A DNA stretch of 64,000 bases from the NCBI GenBank assembly GCA_003415625.1, contig PYIU01000003.1, positions 7,130,001 to 7,194,000 of the forward strand, in the 5' to 3' direction. The stretch is from Aquanectria penicillioides. Its lineage: Eukaryota > Ascomycota > Sordariomycetes > Hypocreales > Nectriaceae. Below, piece by piece: positions 1-10,876 of this stretch; within the stretch, counting starts at the first letter, position 1, and each line of letters begins with the position of its first letter. A program made the position numbers and the translations under genes. The notes under the pieces were generated by a model. It was not told where the DNA came from. It searched no databases and saw only the letters and a list, made by a program, of their open reading frames with translations.

Positions 1-1332
1 AGAGGAGAGGAGAAAGAGTAGGAAAATGAGCCTGGAGGGAGAGAAGGCGGACGGCCGAGGAGGGGATGCCAGCATCGGCGGGAGGTGCCCAAACACAGTA
101 ATAAGACAGGGTTTGGGCGAGGCTCGTACGGTGCGCTTTTGCCGGTGGTGCAGTGGCGTCGTACAGTGTCTTCCAATTGGACGGCACAGTAGGGGCTCCC
201 TCCCAGCTGACCGAGCTAGCAGAGCAGGGCCAGAGAGAGCAACAGGGCCAGAGAGCAGGGAGGCGTGAAGGTCCTTCAATTCGATACCCGCTAGTTCCCG
301 AGTGAGCAAATAACTCAGGTCGATGGAAGGGAAAAGAAGCCGGGAAAACAATCGCCTCTGCGGGATGCGATGCTTGTCTCGTCTCGGGAAGTCTGCAGCC
401 GATCAGTCCAAGCAACGGCCAAACTCCAATAAATGAGAAACAAAAGGCTGCAGCAGCAGAAAAGAGAAGAAGGGGAGAAGAGAAAAAAAATCCACAGGAT
501 GTGGTGTGGCCGTTAGGCTGTCAGGCAAGCGAGCGAAGTACGGGCTACCTGTCTATACAATGTACCAGTCAATTAGGTATTAGCGGGTGCAACAAGGGGC
601 GCCAGAGATTGCGGGGGAAGCCAGAGAGATGGGAAGAAACATAGCCTGTCACGAGACATTGCTCATCATCTCATGACGGCCCTTTATAGTCGTCAGGATG
701 TCTGTTATCGTTGCTCATCATCAGGCCAGATACCACTCTATCCAACCCAGAGCCCGTTCCTGCGAAAAAGTAGTCATAGCGAGCTCTCCTCCCTAGCCCT
801 GCTCGTGCTTAGTCTCTCACTCTCTGCTTCTCCGCACGCTTGTTCCCCCATGTCTCTCTCTCTCGCTTGCTCTTCGTCAGCTGAGTCCTCCCCCCAAAAC
901 CAGTTAAGCCAGCAATTTTCGCACTAATGGCCCCCCATCAACCTCGTGTCACACACAGTACTTCATAGAGGCGGTTTCAGCCTCCCAGACAGGCCAGACA
1001 GACATTAGTGCTGGTCGCCTCATCACCAAAATAGAACGACAGCCTTACATGCGCATCTGCATGCCCATCCATCGTATCCCAGGCAGCTCTCCAGTTTGGC
1101 GACAGTTGGCCTCCGCACTATAGGGACGGCCACTGATAACTACCCTTGATAACGCCGCAATGGAATCTCCCGCGATTCCCCAAGGGTCCTGGCGAATGGT
1201 GCCCCCTCAATCACCAAAGTCCGAGGCAAGCTTGACTAGGCACCAAAAATATACGAAAGCATTAATTACGGAAGACACATGCTAATGTGCATACGGAGTA
1301 CAACTGTTGGCAACAAAATTAAAAATAACAAT
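1..1332. other. Intergenic, no gene recognised
   Basis: Mixed-composition sequence, purine-rich in the first 500 bases and C/T-rich around 780-900. Short open frames are present but have no family motif or credible splice pattern. It ends in an A-rich tract that is the target site of the adjoining transposon. Confidence 0.5.
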
Positions 1333-1349
1333 AAAAATAAAGGGACTGT

Positions 1350-1673
1350 TTATTTGGCACTCACACTTGTGTATTGGGCACCCCCATTGTGGCTGATTGT
1401 GGCAAGACGGCCAACTACTCCGAGACCGGCCGATTTGCACCAAATCAACCGACTTTCCAGTACACCTATGTCCCCACTGCATCTGACCACATTCCTCGCC
1501 CCAAGACCAAGATGTAACCAAAATGAAGCTATTTGCATCTCCCTAGAATACACTATCACCACTTTCATCACCAAATTCACTCCCATGCAACCTCTTATTT
1601 GACCTGAGGCATCATGAAGGTTATGGAAATAGTAGTTATTTTGGTCTTTTAGCTGGTTATAGAGCCATTCCAC
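1350..1673 (-). pseudogene. MULE transposase fragment (middle part) in outer element
   Basis: An open frame of 107 codons on the minus strand inside E1. It begins EWLYNQLKDQNNYYFHNLHD, which resembles the segment of FAR1/MULE transposases that precedes the DDE catalytic region. No DDE catalytic residues are included, so it cannot act as a transposase. The same frame can be followed in the inner copy around 2510-2640, but there it is full of stops. This is therefore the better-preserved of the two copies. Family recognition is from memory and moderate. Confidence 0.45.
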
Positions 1674-1704
1674 TGGAGACCGGCCCGCAAGCTCTTTTTG
1701 GCGA

Positions 1705-1713
1705 TGACTTTAA
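1705..1713. repeat. Left target-site duplication of inner element
   Basis: The 9-mer TGACTTTAA directly precedes the inner element. Its partner at 2844-2852 reads TAACTTTAA, one G-to-A transition away. A 9-bp duplication is the typical size for Mutator-like elements. Confidence 0.75.
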
Positions 1714-2843
1714 GGGACTGTTTATTTGGCACCCATTTCTGTGTAATTAGCACCCCTAGCTGTGGCTAAGGACATTTAGTTCGCCTAAGACATCCGATGT
1801 TAGGTTTCACACCCACTTTCTTAGGCAACTTGGATGCTAACAGTCTTTTGGATACGGCCCCACCTGATTGAAGTTTGGCACATGCGTTCAACGCGCCTTG
1901 GGCAGTGAATATATACATATATATACACATATATAGAGCTATTGCCCTAGTGGCTAAAGCTATTTGCAGCAATGGAAACCATTTTTAAGCTGAATTTTCC
2001 TTCCTTTAAAGAAGCCTTAAATAGCATTAATATTATTGCTAAAGATTAAGGTTTTAGCATTATTATTTATAGCAAGAGGCCTTTAGCTACTAATCCAATG
2101 CATATTGTCCTTTGCTGCTTAAAAGGCCGCCCTATAAGGCTTATGGCTTTCGATTCCATTTATGCCTTAAAGAAGCGAAATACCTATAGCTAAATGCTAG
2201 ACTGCCTATATTGCCTAGTGTTGCAGCAGCGGTTAGACTAGCAGTAGGCAGCCTTATGTGTAAGCGGGGATAAGTCTACTGTATATAACCACGATTCTAT
2301 TGAGTAAGGGACCTTCTTATGATACCGAAAGGAAGCTATTTTGAAGCGTAAAGATAATATTTTATTATTTTGGAATATTGGAACCTATTCTATTTAAATC
2401 CTCTTGAAATTGTGGAGTGACCTTAATTTAGGTGTTTATAATACTATAAGATCCGACCTATATAACCTCCTTTAAAGTTATTGCTAAAAAGAGCTTATAG
2501 GCCGGTCTTTAGTGGAATGGCTTTATAACTAGCTAAAAGACTAAAATAATTACTATTTCTATAACCTTTATAATGCTTTAGGTTAAATAAGAGGTTGTAT
2601 AGAAGTGAATTTAGTAATAAAAGTGGTAATAGTGTATTTTAGGGAGATGTAAATAGCTTTATTTTGGTTATATTTTGGTCTTAGGGCAAGGAATGTGGTT
2701 AAATGCAGTAGGGATATAGGTGTACTAAAAAGTTAATTGATTTAATGTAAATCGGCCGGTCTTAGAGTAGTTAGCCGTCTTGCTATAATCAGCCATAATG
2801 GGGGTGCCTAATACATAAGTGTAAGTGCTAAATAAATAGTCCC
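1714..2843 (+). mobile_element. Inner MULE-like element (E2), AT-rich and mutated
   Basis: A second copy of the same 1,130-bp element, inserted in opposite orientation into E1. It starts GGGACTGTTTATTTGGCAC and ends with the degenerate complement GTGCTAAATAAATAGTCCC. Its first 770 bp are the inverted match of 2853-3610, about 90% alike by eye. Its last 370 bp are the inverted match of 1342-1713. Against that GC-richer stretch nearly every difference is C-to-T or G-to-A toward AT, as left by RIP-type mutation. On the plus strand a decayed transposase N-terminus can be followed from about 1990 (FPSFKEALNSINIIAKD, then several stops, then a YNHDSIE-like motif). Confidence 0.8.
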
Positions 2844-2852
2844 TAACTTTAA
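2844..2852. repeat. Right target-site duplication of inner element
   Basis: TAACTTTAA follows the terminal CCC of the inner element and matches the left copy at 1705-1713 except for one transition. Confidence 0.75.
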
Positions 2853-3618
2853 AGAAGGTTATATAGATTGGATCTTATAGTATTATGGATACCTAAATTA
2901 AGGTTACTTTGCAATTTCAAGAGGATTTAAATAAAATGGGTTTTAGTATTTTAGAATAATAAAATATTATCTTTACACTTTAAAATAGCTTCCTTTTAGT
3001 ATTATAAGAAGGTCCTTTGCTCAGTAGAGTTATGGTTATATGCAGTAGACTTATCCCCGCTTATACATAAGGCTGCCTACCGCTAGTCTAACCGCTGCTA
3101 TAACACTAGGCAATATAGGCAGCCTAGCATTTGGCTATAGGTATTTTGCTTCTTTAAGGCATAAGTGGAATTGGAAGCCGTGAGTTTTATAGGGCGGCCT
3201 TTTGAGTAGCGGAGGATAATATGCATTGGATTAGCAGCCAAAGGCCTCTTGCTATAAATAATAATGCTAAAACCTTAGTTTTTGGCGATAATGTTAATGC
3301 TATCCAAGGCTTCTTTAAAGGAAGGAAAATTCAGCTTAAAAATGGTCTCTATTGCTGCAAATAGCTTTAGCCGCTAGGGCAATAGCTCTATGTGTATGTG
3401 TATATGTGTGTGTATTTACTGCCCAAGGCGCATTGAATGCGTGTGCCAAACTTCAATTAGGTGGGGCCGTATCTAAAAGACTGTTAGCATCCAAGTTGCC
3501 TAAGAAAGTGGGTGTGAAACCCGACATCGGATGTCTTAGGCGAACTAAATGTCCTCAGCTACAGCTGGGGGTGCTGATTACATAGGAATGGGTGCCAAAT
3601 AAACAGTCCCAAAATAAA

Positions 3619-4352
3619 AAGTAACGACGGATCCATTGATCGCCATTTCACGCCCGAACAGGGGGGAAACAGCCCACATATCTATCCAATCCTTCCAGTT
3701 TCCTCTGACTTCTGACTCTCATGTCCGTGTAAGGCGGCCACTAACTACGCCGTTGCTGTTGCTGCGTTGCTGGACGTTACAGTAGGTAGTAGACATGCAG
3801 CTATGTACCGGAGATCCTCGAACCCCAGACTCTCTCTGCCGTGCAGACAGACCACGCAAGTCCACCCCCCTTCTCAGCCCGCTTTCTCGCCTCGGCACTG
3901 CGACCCTCTCTAGGCTCCCACATTATCGCGATGCTGATTCCCCCGGATTCTTGCGTCAATCCAGCCAACAAGCCCCCAGCCTCTCCCACGTCGCACCCTG
4001 GATTGGGTAATTGGGCCTTGCTAAAATTTCCGGGGCGGGTGAGCGAGATCGGAAAGATGCTCCGAAAATCCCACATTCTCGTCAGTGACGTAGGCGCTGT
4101 GATAGTCTACCACTCATGCATGGCAATTGAGTGAGCATACAATTGCGCATGCATCAAATTGAACACGACGCAGAGCAAGACATTTCAGACCGTTGGGAAG
4201 AAACAGAGGAATAAAGAAGGAAAAAGAGAAACAGTGCTCGAAAGTTCCAATAAATGGTTAATCCTAGTTTGATTTAAATTTGATCAATCATCGCTCATTC
4301 CCACATCTTTAGGGCTCCATCTCTTTCTATCCATCTAAAGCTTCGGGAACAG
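3619..4352. other. Intergenic between transposon and oxidoreductase 3' end
   Basis: No gene recognised. The right half presumably holds the 3' untranslated region of the minus-strand oxidoreductase. The short overlapping frames at 3795-4134 on both strands show no family feature. Confidence 0.4.
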
Positions 4353-5327
4353 TCACTGAGCAGCGTCGCCACCAAACACAAACACGACGCGTCCTTTCTT
4401 GCCGCCGGTCCATTCGCTCTCGACATCCTCAATCTTGACCTTGCGCACGTCGGCCTCGTGGACGCCCACCAGCACGCCCAGCATGCCCGGCTGCTCTTCG
4501 CTCAGATCGTCAACGTTCCAGGCGCCCGGCCCGGCACCCCGCACCGTCACATCCCGCTGTCGCAGCCCCGCCGCCGGCACCGATCCCTCTAGGCCCGCCA
4601 GGGAGCCGATCTGCACCCACGTCAACGGGGTCGTGGCCGGCCGCGTTGTCGGCGATGCGAGGTAGGCGTTGATCCAGGGCCCGTAGAGGTAATCCAGCAC
4701 GACGTTGGCCTCAGCGGCCACGGTGAAGTCGGTGTCGGCGGGGGTGTCTTTGATGACGATGATGTCGTCCAAGCCCAGCGCCTTGAGAGCAGCCTCGTTT
4801 CGCGCCGCGCCGATGATGCGTGTGGCCCCGAGCAGACGGGAAACCTTGACAGCAAGTTTGCCGCTGGCGCTGGTGGCACCCATAATGAGAACCGCCCACG
4901 CCTTCTTCTCGCCGTTCTTGACGAAGTCGACTCGCTTCCTCAGGGCCATCCAGCTGCTCATAACGGGGTTCATCAACCCAGCGGCCTGAATGGGATCCAC
5001 TCCCTCGGGGATCTCAGTGACGTACGTCTTAGGCACATTCACAATCTCGGAGAAGCTGCCCGCGCCCGACATGTCGGCCATGGTGCTAAAGTATACGAGT
5101 TTCCCAGTGGCAACATCAATGCCGGTGCCGTCAACACCAGGCGTATGAGGCAGCGAGCCGGATGTGTAGTGCTTGCCAACAGCGCGGAGACGGACGAGCG
5201 CGTGCAGACCGGCTGCGAGCACGCGGATCTGAACAGTGGAGTCGTCGGCTGGTGCTGTTGGGGGGGAAACCCTGACAACTTTGGGGGCAGCGCCCCATTC
5301 CGCAACCTGGGCCGAAACGATACTCAT
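4353..5327 (-). CDS. MDR-family quinone oxidoreductase-like protein
   Basis: A single-exon gene of 324 residues. It belongs to the medium-chain dehydrogenase/reductase superfamily (zinc-independent, quinone-oxidoreductase-like), which transfers hydride from NADPH to quinones or enones. The N-terminal GroES-like part includes HTPGVDGTGID near residue 60. The nucleotide-binding fold shows VLIMGATSASGKLAVKVSRL near residue 145, an alanine/glycine-rich dinucleotide loop. No zinc-binding cysteine set is visible. The frame continues upstream to a TTG, but the first ATG is at 5327 and gives MSIVSAQVAEWG, a normal start for the family. The gene stands alone, with no cluster partners next to it. The substrate cannot be inferred; cytosolic detoxification is the default guess. 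Confidence 0.85.
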   Translation of the reverse strand: MSIVSAQVAEWGAAPKVVRVSPPTAPADDSTVQIRVLAAGLHALVRLRAVGKHYTSGSLPHTPGVDGTGIDVATGKLVYFSTMADMSGAGSFSEIVNVPKTYVTEIPEGVDPIQAAGLMNPVMSSWMALRKRVDFVKNGEKKAWAVLIMGATSASGKLAVKVSRLLGATRIIGAARNEAALKALGLDDIIVIKDTPADTDFTVAAEANVVLDYLYGPWINAYLASPTTRPATTPLTWVQIGSLAGLEGSVPAAGLRQRDVTVRGAGPGAWNVDDLSEEQPGMLGVLVGVHEADVRKVKIEDVESEWTGGKKGRVVFVFGGDAAQ

Positions 5328-5492
5328 CCTGCTTGCTATTGAGATGATCGGACTGTTGTCCAAAAGGCCGAGGGAATCAATGTTAGATCAACGTTGGAAC
5401 CGTGCTAACTTGGCTGTCGAATTTGAGAAGAGATGCTCCGTTCCACCAGTGGGTAGTTGAGCAATTCCTCTCAGCCAGGGACGATGTGAAAT

Positions 5493-5500
5493 CTTATATA
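5493..5500 (-). promoter_or_regulatory. Possible TATA box of the oxidoreductase
   Basis: On the minus strand the sequence reads TATATAAG, about 170 bp upstream of the ATG at 5327. Position and sequence suit a fungal TATA element; there is no expression evidence. Confidence 0.35.
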
Positions 5501-6764
5501 TTCTGACGCCCCTCTCCCAACAATTGCATGCAGCATCATGGCATCATGACATGATCGCCTAACGCGAAGCTAGACGCCAGTCTCGCCGAGTTCCCCGACC
5601 ACATCCAGGGATCAGTCTTTTCGTGTGTTTGTTTCTGTTTGCATCCAGGTTTCCCATTTGGTGTGCACTTAATCACAGAGATCTTGCTAAGCCTCCATTG
5701 GTGGATGAGTAATGCTGACGGATGATGTATCTATGCACCAAAGCAAAATAGCTCCTGTCCCATCATTCCCGCCTTCGAGACCAAACTCGGCCAGCTCAAC
5801 GCTGAGTGGTTGGATAGGATTTATAAGAAGAAATCATCATGTTGATGCACTGAGATAGAACAAACTTCTATAACAGGACCGACGTCATCATGAACACATG
5901 CAAAAATAGACTGGTTGAGCTTAAAACGACACTATCACCATGGAATCTCGATATGTGTTCACGCACAGAAGAAAGTATTAATTCGTGGTATCTACCTGTC
6001 CATCCATCCATTCCCAAATCTAACTGCTTTGCTTAGAAAAATGCGTCAACTTGCAACCGCCCCCATCAGCCACAATATCACATTGGGCAGACGCCACCAC
6101 CATCTTTTAAAACTTTCAGTTATCTCATTTTGGTGCTCCGTTACATCTGTCCATGCTTTTGTGACATCCATCTATACCGCTTTGCCCTATGCCTTTTTGT
6201 AGCCTGTAGGAGATATAAGGTGGCGTCCCCTTTTCTCCCAGATGGGTGTGTCTCAACGCAATTGCAACTGTGTATATATAAAACGCCTCCCCGGCCATGT
6301 GTAGAAGACGCCAACGCCGTCCCTCCAACCATCCATTCGTCCATCCACCCATTCATTCGACCATGCTTGCCAATCCTCTCGCCTTGCCAATCTGTGCTCG
6401 TACACCAGCGTCGCCGTGGTATATATAACCTGCTGCAAGTTCATTCGCACCGATCGTACACGGATGCTACGCACCCACTCATAAATATATGAGCCCGGAC
6501 GCATCCAGAACAATGTCCAAGCCTCCTTCCCACTTCACCTACCCAGGATATTGCCGTACACTCCAGTGGTGCTCATCCACCCACTCACCCACTCACCCAC
6601 TCTGCACGTTGCGCATGGCTGGGACTCGTTCTATCCAATAGAAGAACCAATACATGATGGCTGTCAGGTTGCTCTCAGTCTGGCTCAAACTCGACACAGT
6701 TGGATAGCTAGTGGTCCTGGTGAGAATGTTGGTTCCTTGAGGCCATCTCATTCTCGCTCATGAC
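5501..6764. other. Intergenic, no gene recognised
   Basis: Holds the distal promoter of the oxidoreductase and, at the right, the 3' flank of the polymerase gene. Between about 6320 and 6600 there are many short C-rich CCATC/CACTC-type repeats. A plus-strand TATATATAAAA at about 6274 has no coding frame after it. Confidence 0.4.
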
Positions 6765-8467
6765 TCAACCACCCTTTCGTTCCGATTCATGCTTCGGAAG
6801 ATATTCGGCGGTTCCCTGAGCAATTCCGTTGGCCCCCTTCTTCTTGCCCTTATTGCCGGCTTTCTGCCATCCTCCGTCGCTCTCGCTCTTTGCAGCTCGG
6901 ATATGGCCATTCTCTCTCACACCATTGACTCGCTGCGATTGAGCAGATTGCTTCTGAGCCCTAGCAGGTTTCTGGACCTCTTGGGAATCCTGCGCTCGCT
7001 CATCAGACTTCGGGCTCGCCTTCACGGTTTCCAAGCGAGGAGCCTTCGCATTGGGCTGAGAGGCGGGCTTGTCTTGCTTTAGTGAGCCGTCGGGTTTTCG
7101 AATCACAGTAGGAGATGGGGTTCGGTTTTCGTAGACTGGCGAAAGATGTGAGAATTCCGGCCCAACCGTGTGGTCAATTCGATGGTCTGAAATAGCAAGG
7201 TCAAGAGGAGCAATTACTCCATTCTGCGGCTGTCGAGACATCAATCGTTGTCGGGTTGAAGGCGAGAGGCGAGACGTTCCTCCAGTCGTAGGTTCTTGCA
7301 CAATGTGAGGCGTATTCATATAATACGAACCCATCATGGCGATACGATCTCGGAATGAGGGATCTTCGGCAGGCACAGGTGCCATGACAGCTGACGTGGG
7401 GGCACTGGACCCATTAGCGACCACGGGTGCCCGGTCAAAGAGTGCCTGTGTTGGTGAAGTGTCTTGCGTTGACGACGCAACAGGGGTAGTGACAGGGCCA
7501 TCAGTAGTGTAATTAGGAACCAAGTTGCTCGTGTTGAGGTGGAGTGGGTTGTCGAAACTCGACACAGAGGAATCCTCGGAAGCAATACTCTCCGTTCCTG
7601 AAACTTGGCGTGGGCTGGTATTGGTCATGCTTGTCTTGAGACCAGAGCCATTTACAACAAGGGGACGCCCGAGATTTCTCCCCTGGCTCCCAGTGAAAGG
7701 AACTGATGTGGCTGGCGCGGAGGACGTGCTAGCTGAAAAAGCCCGAGCGTGACCCAGGGGCGAAGGGGATCGTGAGGTCCGTCGCATCCTGCGATCAAGG
7801 ATCGTTTGAGGGTGTTGGTCCGTTGATAATCGACGCCGTCCTGGGCCAGATGCCTGGTTCGATATGTCACCGAAAGCGATGCCATTGGAAGCTGGTGGTG
7901 GTTGCGGCTGCTGTTTCTGCGGCTGCTGTTTCTGCGACTGCTTACCCGGACTAGGAGTTTCCGTCAAGTAGAAAGCAGCATACTTGCCCTCATCAGAGTG
8001 TGGTGAGTCCGTAGCCTTTGGAGTTTCGTCAAAATCAACGTCGTCGGACATGAAGCTCGGGATCGAGACACCATTCACGTTTCTTGTTGAAGCATTTGCG
8101 ACACCATTGATAGACTGGGTTCCAAAGTACCCACCAGCTGGCTGACCTGAGGATGGCGATCGTGAAGCTGGCTGAGAATGCGACCTCAGTGAGCTGCTTG
8201 ACGCTGATACGCCTGTCTCATTGGTCACAACAGAGCGCTGCAGAGGTCTGCGGAAGTCTTGACTTGTCCCATTCGTCGAAGCAGGTGAGGATGGGTATGT
8301 TCCGTAGCCCGCGCCAGCTTGTGAAAAAAATGGAGGGCCAAGCGTCATCCCGTAAAGAGCATACAAATCGGGACGAAGGGGAGCGCTGAGCGGCGGATTA
8401 TCGAATGAATTGGTCCTCGAACGGTCTGGATTTTGCTGCTGTCCTGAGGTCGAGCTTGTTGACATCC

Positions 8468-8513
<46 letters not shown>

Positions 8514-10876
8514 GCCCAAGGCTTGATGCTGCATAAATGCTGGAGATTGGGCATACAAATGCAGTTGCCGCATGTTTTCCTGATGGTACGCCATCTGGGT
8601 CATGAGGTCCTGCTGCGCATACTGGAATTGGAACTGAGGGTTCTGGTACCATTGCATGTCCTGGGGTATGTTGACCGGCTGTATAAACATATTGTTTGCA
8701 TCGTAGGCTGCCGGTACGCTTGATGACGCCCGTCGATTGGGGTTATTGTTTCGGTGGAAGTTGTTGTTGTGTCTGCTACCCCGATGATTGCCTCGGCCAC
8801 CGCGACCCGAGTGCGTTTGTGACGAGCTGCGCAGTAACACAGGTCGTGGTTGTGGTGGTGGTCGAGACCATACCCGTTCCTCCTCCTTCGGAAACACGTA
8901 CTGCTCGCACGCTTCTTCAAATTTCGCATCCGATATCAGATCGAATGCTCGTCGAAGTTCCATGTGTAGGCCTCGGAAGGAGTACTCGTCCGCAGTGTTG
9001 CCCAGATTTCGGGAAATGTTGAACGGCTCTTCGACGCAAAGCTGATTGTTGATGGCGTAATGCCATTTCTTCTCGTTCTTCGTCAACAGTTTTCCGAGTC
9101 GAACAGAGAGAACGTGCTTCTCATAATCGAACTCGTGCGCGTAGAATCGAAAGAACTGGAAAAGAAGTTCAGCCTCAGACGACTTGTTCTTGCTTCCGAA
9201 TCCTGACAACTTCTTCAAATCATCTGCAAAGTCGCTGACAGTTCCGTCTGCCTTATTCAGCTTGTGCGGCGATTGATGGAGGGATGGGAGGACCGGGGGT
9301 TTCGAAGCTGCAGAAAAGCAATAATCAAGCAAATCCAGGTATATGAGCTCAATGTGCCACCGAAAGCTGTGTCATTGTCAGTCGTGTCGTCAGAGAGAAG
9401 CACCAGCCAGGATAGGCAACTCACCAGCATCGTTAACTATTCTTCGTCGGGTCCAGTGCTTAATGATCATTGCTAATTGCCGGACTCGGGGGTCTGCATC
9501 GACATAGGTTCGAACCATCCGTGTATTCTCGAGAGCCAGGGTGTTGTTGACGTTCATGTCGCAGGCGAGGCCCAGCTCAGGATCCCACATCTTGACGATG
9601 GGTACTTTAGCCGCGGAAATGCACACCACCTTCTCCATCCCCCCTTCAGGCTAGGTGTCAGCTTTTTTGAGTCAATCAAATGTGTGCGCAAGTTGGTACG
9701 TACGTCGTGCTAGGAGGTCAGCAATCATGCAGACACCTTCCAGCTCATGCCATGGGGTTGTGATGCAGATATCGACTAGAGACATGTTAGAGTTCGTCCT
9801 AGTATGGGGGGTTTGCGTGGCGTATGATCGGACGCACCATCTGAGTCATCCGAACAGAGCAGATTCCCCGAGGAGCCAAATAGATGCACTTTGATTGAGT
9901 GCCCAGGCCACTCGTCGTTGAAAATCTTCTCGAGCTTAGAGACCAGCTTCTTGCGGTTGTCCTCGACTGCATCAGTAGGTAGCAATTTCTCAAAGACTTC
10001 GCGCATATCAGCAGCCAGTTTCTTTTCCTCCTCCTCCGTCAGCTTGTTCTTGATCGTCCGCAAGTCCAGCTTCTCCAGGCGATCATTGCCGACAGAATAC
10101 GGTATTCTCCTCCTCGAATTTATTTGGGCAGTCTCGTATTTGCATCCTCCTAACCGAGGGGGTAGGGGCCGCAACGACGGCAAAGTGCCGTTCGTCTCGG
10201 AGTAGGCGGAGCGGGGGGAGTGGTTCGTTGTAGCGGTCGGCGACGGCTCGGGATCCTCAAACGAAAATTGCCGGGCGTGCTGGTGCGGAGTAGATGGCAC
10301 CGAGCTGGAGTGGTTTTGTGAGGGGGCGGGCCGACGAGGAAGAGTCTTGGACTGGTCTGCCGATTGCTTGGAAGGCATCTTGGACGGAACCTCCTTGGAG
10401 GTCATGACCGAGCGGCTCTTTTCTGGGTTCTGATGTGACCTGCTCCCATGGCCTCCTCCTGTGTTTCCCTTAGCGGCTGAGCCGTCCTTGAGCGACACCT
10501 TGCTAGAGGATCGCGACCGGGGCGCGGCTTGGATGTGGGGGGAGGAGACTACAGGAGGAAGCGGCGGCGTCTGCAAGCCGCCTCCCCGCGAGGGCGAGAT
10601 GAGCTTGTTATAGTGGAGGAGCTGGGCGTGGTAGATGTTGGAATGCTGGGGAAAGAGAAAGGGGAGGAATTCAAAGTGAGAGTGGAACTGAGCGGCGGCC
10701 GCGTCGGCGAGGTGGGAGCCGTCGGGGGCGAGGGAGGGAGCGCTATGGCTGCTCGGGGTGGAGGAGTTCGTCGTTGTCGTTGTCGTCGTCGTCGTCGTGC
10801 TTGTCGTAGATGTCGTGGTCCAGGGGCTAGGAGGGTAAGAATGCTGGGTTTCGGCCGCAGTGGTCTGGGTGTCCAT
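6765..10876 (-). CDS. Cid1/Cid13-like poly(A)/(U) polymerase, apparent frameshift
   Basis: A non-canonical nucleotidyltransferase (DNA polymerase beta-like fold) that would add A or U tails to RNA. Exons on the minus strand: 9838-10876, 9704-9775, 9425-9643 and 6765-9366; introns are 62, 60 and 58 nt. The catalytic motif FGSSGN...SDDSD is completed across intron 1 to give DSDVDICITTP. The third carboxylate is in LACDMNVNN, and the PAP-associated part follows (DPRVRQLAMIIKHW, SSYTWICLIIAFLQLR). The N-terminus has a threonine run. The long C-terminal half is low complexity, with a CAG-coded glutamine tract at 8468-8513 and RGGRG-type RNA-binding stretches. Intron 2 needs an AAG acceptor at 9644-9646. 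After ...AFLQLRN the frame is lost at a G5 run (9295-9299); one more G restores ...PPVLPSLHQ and an overall length near 1,310 residues. The start ATG at 10876 gives MDTQTTAAETQ. Confidence 0.85.
8468..8513 (-). repeat. CAG/CAA microsatellite coding for polyglutamine
   Basis: An almost pure CTG/GTT run on the plus strand that codes for about 16 glutamines in the polymerase's C-terminal region. It is likely to vary in length between strains. Confidence 0.85.

Larger units (their letters stand above)
1342..3610 (-). mobile_element. Outer MULE-like element (E1), interrupted by a second copy
   Basis: A Mutator-like DNA transposon relic. Its two ends are inverted copies: GGGACTGTTTATTTGGCAC starts at 1342 and its complement ends at 3610, with weaker similarity reaching about 55 bp inward. 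The 8-mer AAAATAAA occurs directly on both sides (1334-1341 and 3611-3618), as expected for a target-site duplication. The element is split by another copy at 1714-2843. Removing that copy and one 9-bp duplication leaves 372 + 758 = 1,130 bp, exactly the length of the inner element. Read on the minus strand it carries the start of a FAR1/MULE-type transposase (2853-3610) and a middle piece (1342-1713). At 1,130 bp it is too short for a full transposase, so it is an internally deleted, non-autonomous copy. The MULE assignment rests on the transposase-like frame plus the 8-9 bp duplications. Confidence 0.75.

Noticed and set aside
1766..3585. Two nearly identical small proteins encoded at 1766-1972 (-) and 3352-3585 (+)
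   Set aside because: Both are the sub-terminal part of the two MULE copies, so they are transposon sequence and not a duplicated gene.
6270..6440. Two TATA-like boxes on the plus strand
   Set aside because: No coding frame or structured RNA follows before the polymerase gene's 3' end.
9367..9424. Alternative splicing as an explanation for the polymerase frameshift
   Set aside because: No GT-AG pair could remove the frame change without also removing the conserved SSYTWICLIIAF stretch.
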